This document shows positions 59,846 through 64,000 of a stretch of DNA of 64,000 bases, piece by piece. The notes under the pieces are model-generated. The model saw only the letters and a list, made by a program, of their open reading frames with translations. It did not search any database and had not been told where the DNA came from. The translations under genes and the position numbers were made by a program. Positions within the stretch are counted from its first letter, which is position 1, and the number at the start of each line of letters is the position of its first letter. This DNA is from Streptantibioticus cattleyicolor NRRL 8057 = DSM 46488 (GTDB lineage Bacteria; Actinomycetota; Actinomycetes; Streptomycetales; Streptomycetaceae): positions 4,601,228-4,665,227 of the forward strand of contig NC_017586.1 in assembly GCF_000240165.1 (NCBI RefSeq). The letters run 5' to 3'.

Positions 59846-60172
59846 TCAACGCCCGTCCACCGTCAGGCCGGCGAAGTCGTGTCCGCGCCGCTGGTCCTCC
59901 TGGTGATAGGCGCAGGCCGCGTCGGCCAGGGCGTCACCGGTCGCCGCGACCAGGTCGGAGAGCGAACGCAGCGCGGCGGACCAGGCGTCGCCGCAGTCGC
60001 GCAGGGCCCGGGCGCTCTGCCAGCCGGCGAGCCCGTCGACCGCCGAATCGGTCGGTCCGTGGACGGACTTGGCGTCCTCGTGCACCGCCTGGGCCACGTC
60101 GTGCGCCGCGTCCCCCGCCGCGCGTACCAGACCGGGCTCGATCCGGAAACCTCCGGACGGCCCCCCCCACAC
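59846..60172 (-). CDS. WXG100-like protein
   Basis: A 108-residue helical protein: EPGLVRAAGDAAHDVAQAVH, then LAGWQSARALRDCGDAWSAA, with a W-Q-S turn at the helix junction as in ESAT-6/WXG100-type proteins. It is the first gene of a three-gene minus-strand unit. The start is uncertain: the GTG at 60172 has only GGTGA upstream, while a better ribosome site (GGGGGG) precedes a GTG at 60188 in another frame. A run of eight Gs lies between the two. Confidence 0.7.
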   Translation of the reverse strand: MWGGPSGGFRIEPGLVRAAGDAAHDVAQAVHEDAKSVHGPTDSAVDGLAGWQSARALRDCGDAWSAALRSLSDLVAATGDALADAACAYHQEDQRRGHDFAGLTVDGR

Positions 60173-60263
60173 CGGTCGTCACCGACACGCGATCCCCCCT
60201 GTGTTCCTCCGGTCGCGTCCAGGGACCACAGGGTAGCGGTAGGGCGTCACCGCCGTGGCGGCG

Positions 60264-61415
60264 TCACAACCGCGCCGACTTCAGCGCCATGTGCAGCAGC
60301 AGGCGGTCCTCGCCGTTGTCGAGGTCGAGGCCGGTGAGGCGTTCGACGCGGGAGAGGCGGTAGTAGAGGGTCTGGCGGTGGATGGCGAGGGCGGCGGCGG
60401 CGCGGCCGGCCTGGCCGGCGCAGTCGAGGAAGACCTCGGCGGTGTGGGCGAGTTCGGCGTGGCCGGGGGTGAGCAGGGGGAGCAGGGCGGGGTCGGTGGC
60501 CGGGGGGAGGGCGGTGAGCAGGCGGTAGGGGCCGATGTCGCGCCAGTGGGCGACCGGGCCGAGCCGGGGTTCGGCGCGGGCGGCGCGGGCCGCGCCGGCC
60601 GCCTCCCGCCAGGCGGCCTGGAGGTCGCCGAGGCCGGAACGCGGGTCGCTCACCCCGGCCGCCGGGCCGGCCGTGCGGGCCGATTCCAGCAGCCGGACGG
60701 CGGCGGCGCGGGCCGGCGCCGGCACGTCCGCGGAACGCAGCCGGATCAACGCGGCCAGCCCGCCCGACGGCACCGCGCACAGCGCCGCCGCGGCCGGCAC
60801 CGTCCGCACCGCCGGCAGCAGATCACCCTCGTCGTCGGCGCCCGGGCTCTCCCACGGCGCCACGCACACCAGCGAGAACGCGCCGTCGGCCGCCCGGCCC
60901 AGCGCCGCCCGCAGTGCGCCCTGCGCCTCCTCCCGGCGTTCCCGCGAACCGGTCAGCAGCGCCAGCAGTTCCCGCCCGAGGTCGGCGCCGGCCCGGGCCT
61001 CCCGTGCCAGCAGCGTGCCGATCCGGGTCACCACGCCCATGGCCGGGCCGAGCTGGCCGGGGTCGGGGACGTCGTCGTCGAGCAGCCACACGTACCCGTA
61101 GACCACGCCGCGGTGGCGGACCGGCAGGCAGATCCGGCCGCGGATGCCGGCCCGCGGGTCGGCCGGGATGCGTACCGGGTCGTGCGCGTGGGCGATGCCG
61201 AACGACTCGAACCAGGAACGCACCTCGGTGGTCGAACGGCGGGTCAGGATCGAACGGGTGCGGATCGGGTCCATCGCGCCCGCGTCGCTCTCGTGGGCGC
61301 AGAAGGCGATCAGCCGGAAGTCGCGGTCCTCCAGCGTCGCGGGGGCGCCGACCAGCGCCGAGACCTCGTCGACGAGTGCCTGGTAGTCGCCGTATTCCCG
61401 GTGGTCGCCGCGCAT
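60264..61415 (-). CDS. PucR-family transcriptional regulator of proline catabolism
   Basis: A 383-residue regulator of the PucR/CdaR type. Residues 10-150 form a GAF-like sensing region ([19 protein letters not shown], then [19 protein letters not shown]). The C-terminal helix-turn-helix is [20 protein letters not shown]. It is divergent from the proline dehydrogenase gene, and such regulators activate proline use in Streptomyces, so that role is likely. I chose the ATG at 61415 on similarity; GTG 61421 has better spacing to a GAGGGA ribosome site. Confidence 0.87.
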   Translation of the reverse strand: MRGDHREYGDYQALVDEVSALVGAPATLEDRDFRLIAFCAHESDAGAMDPIRTRSILTRRSTTEVRSWFESFGIAHAHDPVRIPADPRAGIRGRICLPVRHRGVVYGYVWLLDDDVPDPGQLGPAMGVVTRIGTLLAREARAGADLGRELLALLTGSRERREEAQGALRAALGRAADGAFSLVCVAPWESPGADDEGDLLPAVRTVPAAAALCAVPSGGLAALIRLRSADVPAPARAAAVRLLESARTAGPAAGVSDPRSGLGDLQAAWREAAGAARAARAEPRLGPVAHWRDIGPYRLLTALPPATDPALLPLLTPGHAELAHTAEVFLDCAGQAGRAAAALAIHRQTLYYRLSRVERLTGLDLDNGEDRLLLHMALKSARL

Positions 61416-61480
61416 GCGCACATTGTCCCTCATACACATGTCTGAAGGGACGGCTCCGGGGTCGTGACACCTGTCCATGG

Positions 61481-61493
61481 TCCGCCGGGCGGA
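61481..61493. promoter_or_regulatory. Inverted repeat in the proline catabolism promoter region
   Basis: TCCGCC-G-GGCGGA is a perfect inverted repeat in the 258-base divergent region, eight bases upstream of a TAGATT -10-like box (61501-61506) on the plus strand. It is a reasonable operator candidate for the PucR-type regulator. The pairing is observed, the role inferred. Confidence 0.35.
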
Positions 61494-61673
61494 GGGATCC
61501 TAGATTCACCGGTGGAGCCACCTGTTCCGCCGCACGACGGCCGGCGCCGCGGACCGCACCCACCGGGAGGCCGCGACGCCGTGCCAGCCACGCCGGCCGC
61601 GTACGGACCCCGGTCCGGGGACGCGCGCGCAGGGCCCCGACGCCATCTGCCGACCGCACCTTGGAGGAGCCCC

Positions 61674-62603
61674 GTGCTGGGTCCCGTGCTGCTCGCCGCC
61701 TCGCGCAGCGACCGTATGCGCCGTATCGTCGCGGCTGCCCCCGTCACCCGGCCGGTCGTGGACCGCTTCATCGCCGGCGACGACCTGCGCGGCGCGCTGT
61801 CCACCGTCCGCTCCCTCACCTCCGACGGCCTGGAGGTGACCTTGGACCACCTCGGCGAGGACGTCACCGACCGGGCCACCGCCAACGCCACCCGCGACGC
61901 CTACCTGCGGCTGCTGGACGCGCTCGCCGCCGAGGGGCTCGGCAAGCGCGCCGAGGTGTCGGTGAAGCTCTCCGCGTTCGGCCAGGCGCTGCCGGTCGGC
62001 GGCCACGACATCGCGCTGGAGAACGTCCGCCAGGTCGCCGAGGCGGCCACCGCCGCGGGCACCACGGTCACCCTCGACATGGAGGACCACACCACCGTCG
62101 ACTCGACCCTGGCGATCCTGGACGACCTGCGCAAGGAGCACCCCGGCACCGGTGCCGTGGTCCAGTCCTACCTGTTCCGCACCGAGGACGACTGCCGCCG
62201 GCTGGCCGCCCCGGGCTCCCGGGTCCGGCTGGTCAAGGGCGCCTACAAGGAGCCCGCCTCCGTCGCCCACCAGGACAAGCGCGAGGTCGACCGGGCCTAC
62301 GTGCGCTGCCTGAAGATCCTGATGAACGGCGCCGGGTACCCGATGATCGGCTCGCACGACCCGCGCATGATCGCCATCGCCCAGGACCTGGCCACCCGGG
62401 CCGGCCGCGCCCACGGCGACTACGAGTTCCAGATGCTGTACGGCATCCGGACCGCCGAGCAGCGCCGCCTGGCGGACGAAGGCGAGCGTATGCGCATTTA
62501 CGTGCCGTACGGCGCAGACTGGTACGGGTACTTCATGCGCCGCCTCGCCGAGCGCCCGGCCAACCTCGCGTTCTTCCTGCGCTCGTTCGTCCCCGGCGCC
62601 TGA
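61674..62603 (+). CDS. Proline dehydrogenase
   Basis: A 309-residue single-domain FAD enzyme that oxidises proline to pyrroline-5-carboxylate, membrane-associated. Conserved segments: LDMEDHTTVDSTLAIL, RVRLVKGAYKEP and YEFQMLYGIR, which line the FAD and proline sites. The GTG at 61674 follows GGAGG by six bases. It is 86 bases upstream of pruA; together they turn proline into glutamate. Confidence 0.95.
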   Translation: MLGPVLLAASRSDRMRRIVAAAPVTRPVVDRFIAGDDLRGALSTVRSLTSDGLEVTLDHLGEDVTDRATANATRDAYLRLLDALAAEGLGKRAEVSVKLSAFGQALPVGGHDIALENVRQVAEAATAAGTTVTLDMEDHTTVDSTLAILDDLRKEHPGTGAVVQSYLFRTEDDCRRLAAPGSRVRLVKGAYKEPASVAHQDKREVDRAYVRCLKILMNGAGYPMIGSHDPRMIAIAQDLATRAGRAHGDYEFQMLYGIRTAEQRRLADEGERMRIYVPYGADWYGYFMRRLAERPANLAFFLRSFVPGA

Positions 62604-62689
62604 GCCCCCGGCGCCTGAGCCCCGGGCGCCCACCCGCCTCCCCACCGGAACCACCCGCAACCCGTAACCCACGAAGGAGACCCCTTCCC

Positions 62690-64000
62690 ATGGACGCCGT
62701 GACCCAGGTACCCGCCCCGGTCAACGAGCCGGTGCACTCCTACGCCCCGGGGAGCCCGGAGCGGGCCCGGCTGGAGGCCAAGCTCAAGGAGCTGAGCGAG
62801 AACCCCGTCGACCTGCCGATGACCATCGGCGGCGTCAAGCGGATGGGCGGCGGCGAGCCGTTCGACGTCGTACAGCCGCACAACCACCGCTCGGTGCTGG
62901 GCACCTTCCGCCACGCCACCACCGACGACGCCAAGGACGCGGTCGAGGCCGCGCTGGCCGCCGCCCCCGCGTGGCGCGCGATGTCCTTCGACGACCGGGC
63001 CGCGATCATCCTGCGCGCCGCCGAGCTGCTGGCCGGCCCGTGGCGGGAGACGGTGGCCGCCGCCACCATGCTGGGCCAGTCCAAGACCGTCCAGCAGGCC
63101 GAGATCGACACCCCCTGCGAGCTGGTCGACTTCTGGCGCTTCAACGTCCACTACGCCCGGCAGATCCTCGCCGAGCAGCCGCCGGCCAACTCGCCCGGCG
63201 TGTGGAACCGCCTCGACCACCGGCCGCTGGAGGGGTTCGTCTACGCGATCACGCCCTTCAACTTCTCCGCGATCGCCGGCAACCTGCCGACCGCGCCCGC
63301 GCTGATGGGCAACGTCGTGGTGTGGAAGCCCTCGCCGACCCAGACCTTCGCCGCCGTCAAGCTGATGGAGCTGCTGGAGGAGGCCGGGCTGCCCAAGGGC
63401 GTGATCAACCTGGTCACCGGGGACGGCGTCGCCGTCTCCGAGGTGGCGCTCAACCACCCGGAGCTGGCCGGCATCCACTTCACCGGCTCCACCAGGACCT
63501 TCCAGTACCTGTGGAAGACGGTCGCCGCCAACATCGAGACCTACCGCTCCTACCCGCGGCTGGTCGGCGAGACCGGCGGCAAGGACTTCGTGGTCGCCCA
63601 CCCCTCCGCCGACCCGGCGGTGCTCAAGACCGCGCTGACCCGCGGTGCCTTCGAGTACCAGGGCCAGAAGTGCTCGGCCACCTCCCGCGCCTACATCCCG
63701 CGCTCCATCTGGGAGAACGGCTTCAAGGAGGAGTTCGCCGCCGAGGTCGACGCCATCGCCATGGGTGACGTCACCGACCTGGACAACTTCATCGGCGCCG
63801 TCATCGACGAGCGGGCCTTCGCCAAGAACAAGGCGGCGATCGACCGCGCCAAGGCCGACCCCACCTGCGAGATCGTGGCCGGCGGCACCTACGACGACAC
63901 CGTGGGCTACTTCGTCCGCCCGACCGTCCTCACCTGCTCCGACCCGGACAGCGAGTTCTTCCGCGACGAGTACTTCGGCCCGGTGCTCGCCGTCCACGTC
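62690..64000 (+). CDS. pruA: 1-pyrroline-5-carboxylate dehydrogenase, 3' end cut off by the window
   Basis: 437 residues are visible of an expected 540 or so; the frame is open to the window end. It oxidises glutamate semialdehyde to glutamate with NAD. The catalytic cysteine is in YQGQKCSATSR, the general-base glutamate in LVGETGGKDF, and the cofactor site in ITPFNFSAIAGNLP and FTGSTRTF. The ATG at 62690 follows AAGGAG. It is the second gene of the proline catabolic operon. Confidence 0.96.
   Translation, partial: MDAVTQVPAPVNEPVHSYAPGSPERARLEAKLKELSENPVDLPMTIGGVKRMGGGEPFDVVQPHNHRSVLGTFRHATTDDAKDAVEAALAAAPAWRAMSFDDRAAIILRAAELLAGPWRETVAAATMLGQSKTVQQAEIDTPCELVDFWRFNVHYARQILAEQPPANSPGVWNRLDHRPLEGFVYAITPFNFSAIAGNLPTAPALMGNVVVWKPSPTQTFAAVKLMELLEEAGLPKGVINLVTGDGVAVSEVALNHPELAGIHFTGSTRTFQYLWKTVAANIETYRSYPRLVGETGGKDFVVAHPSADPAVLKTALTRGAFEYQGQKCSATSRAYIPRSIWENGFKEEFAAEVDAIAMGDVTDLDNFIGAVIDERAFAKNKAAIDRAKADPTCEIVAGGTYDDTVGYFVRPTVLTCSDPDSEFFRDEYFGPVLAVHV

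Overview
The window is high-GC (over 70 percent by eye) actinobacterial chromosomal DNA. Codons end almost always in G or C, GTG starts are common, and the markers are typical of Streptomyces or a close relative: DUF397/DUF5753 regulator modules, WXG-type proteins and a rmdB-like gene beside ligA. From memory, the order gcvT-gcvH-glyA-sdaA, cysteine desulfurase-mnmA, ligA-rmdB, gatC-gatA-gatB, ilvB-ilvN-ilvC-serA and proline dehydrogenase-pruA matches a conserved core region of Streptomyces chromosomes. No rRNA, tRNA, CRISPR array or insertion sequence was seen.

Layout. 1-1.7 kb: the end of an unrecognised repeat-containing protein, then a vapBC-type toxin-antitoxin pair. 1.75-6.4 kb: a minus-strand glycine operon (gcvT, gcvH, glyA, sdaA) behind a tandem glycine riboswitch; together the products turn glycine into serine and then pyruvate. 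6.5-8.2 kb: two SseB-like genes. 8.2-13.6 kb: a DUF885 protein and two divergent exported peptidases, one a trypsin-like protein with five WSDG repeats and the other an M1 metallopeptidase. 13.6-17.8 kb: a membrane channel-like protein, a thioesterase-like protein, and a sulfur-transfer pair (cysteine desulfurase and mnmA). 17.8-19.5 kb: an XRE/DUF5753 regulator with its DUF397 partner, divergent from an ATPase of the anti-sigma type. 19.6-25.4 kb: an RHS polymorphic toxin with an AHH-type nuclease tip, followed by two candidate immunity genes, the second frameshifted. 25.4-30 kb: LOG-family, SDR and MetE-like genes and ligA. 30.2-32.6 kb: a membrane GGDEF-EAL protein (rmdB-like). 32.7-36.3 kb: gatC-gatA-small gene-gatB. 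36.5-44.7 kb: an MMPL transporter, a 60-residue ORF, a large LuxR regulator, an aldo/keto reductase and a 2-hydroxyacid dehydrogenase. 44.9-47.8 kb: a second GGDEF-EAL protein whose EAL domain has lost most catalytic residues. 48-53.6 kb: a leader-peptide attenuator, ilvB, ilvN, ilvC and serA. 54-54.8 kb: a collapsed second copy of the XRE/DUF397/ATPase module. 54.9-60.2 kb: a type VII-like toxin locus with an unrecognised toxin domain and candidate immunity gene, then a lipoprotein, an alpha/beta hydrolase and a WXG-like protein. 60.3-64 kb: a PucR-type regulator divergent from proline dehydrogenase and pruA, the latter cut by the window end.

How the parts connect. The window holds several amino-acid circuits with cis-regulation visible in the sequence: the glycine riboswitch, the branched-chain attenuator and a divergent proline catabolic locus. 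Several starts sit exactly six bases after a TANNNT box, which suggests leaderless transcription. The accessory content is concentrated in two contact- or secretion-type toxin loci. The most unusual observations are the two head-to-head remnants at 54.56 kb, the frameshifted SMI1-type immunity gene, the composition switch inside the RHS gene, the degenerate EAL domain, and the unassigned toxin and immunity pair at 55.3-57.5 kb.
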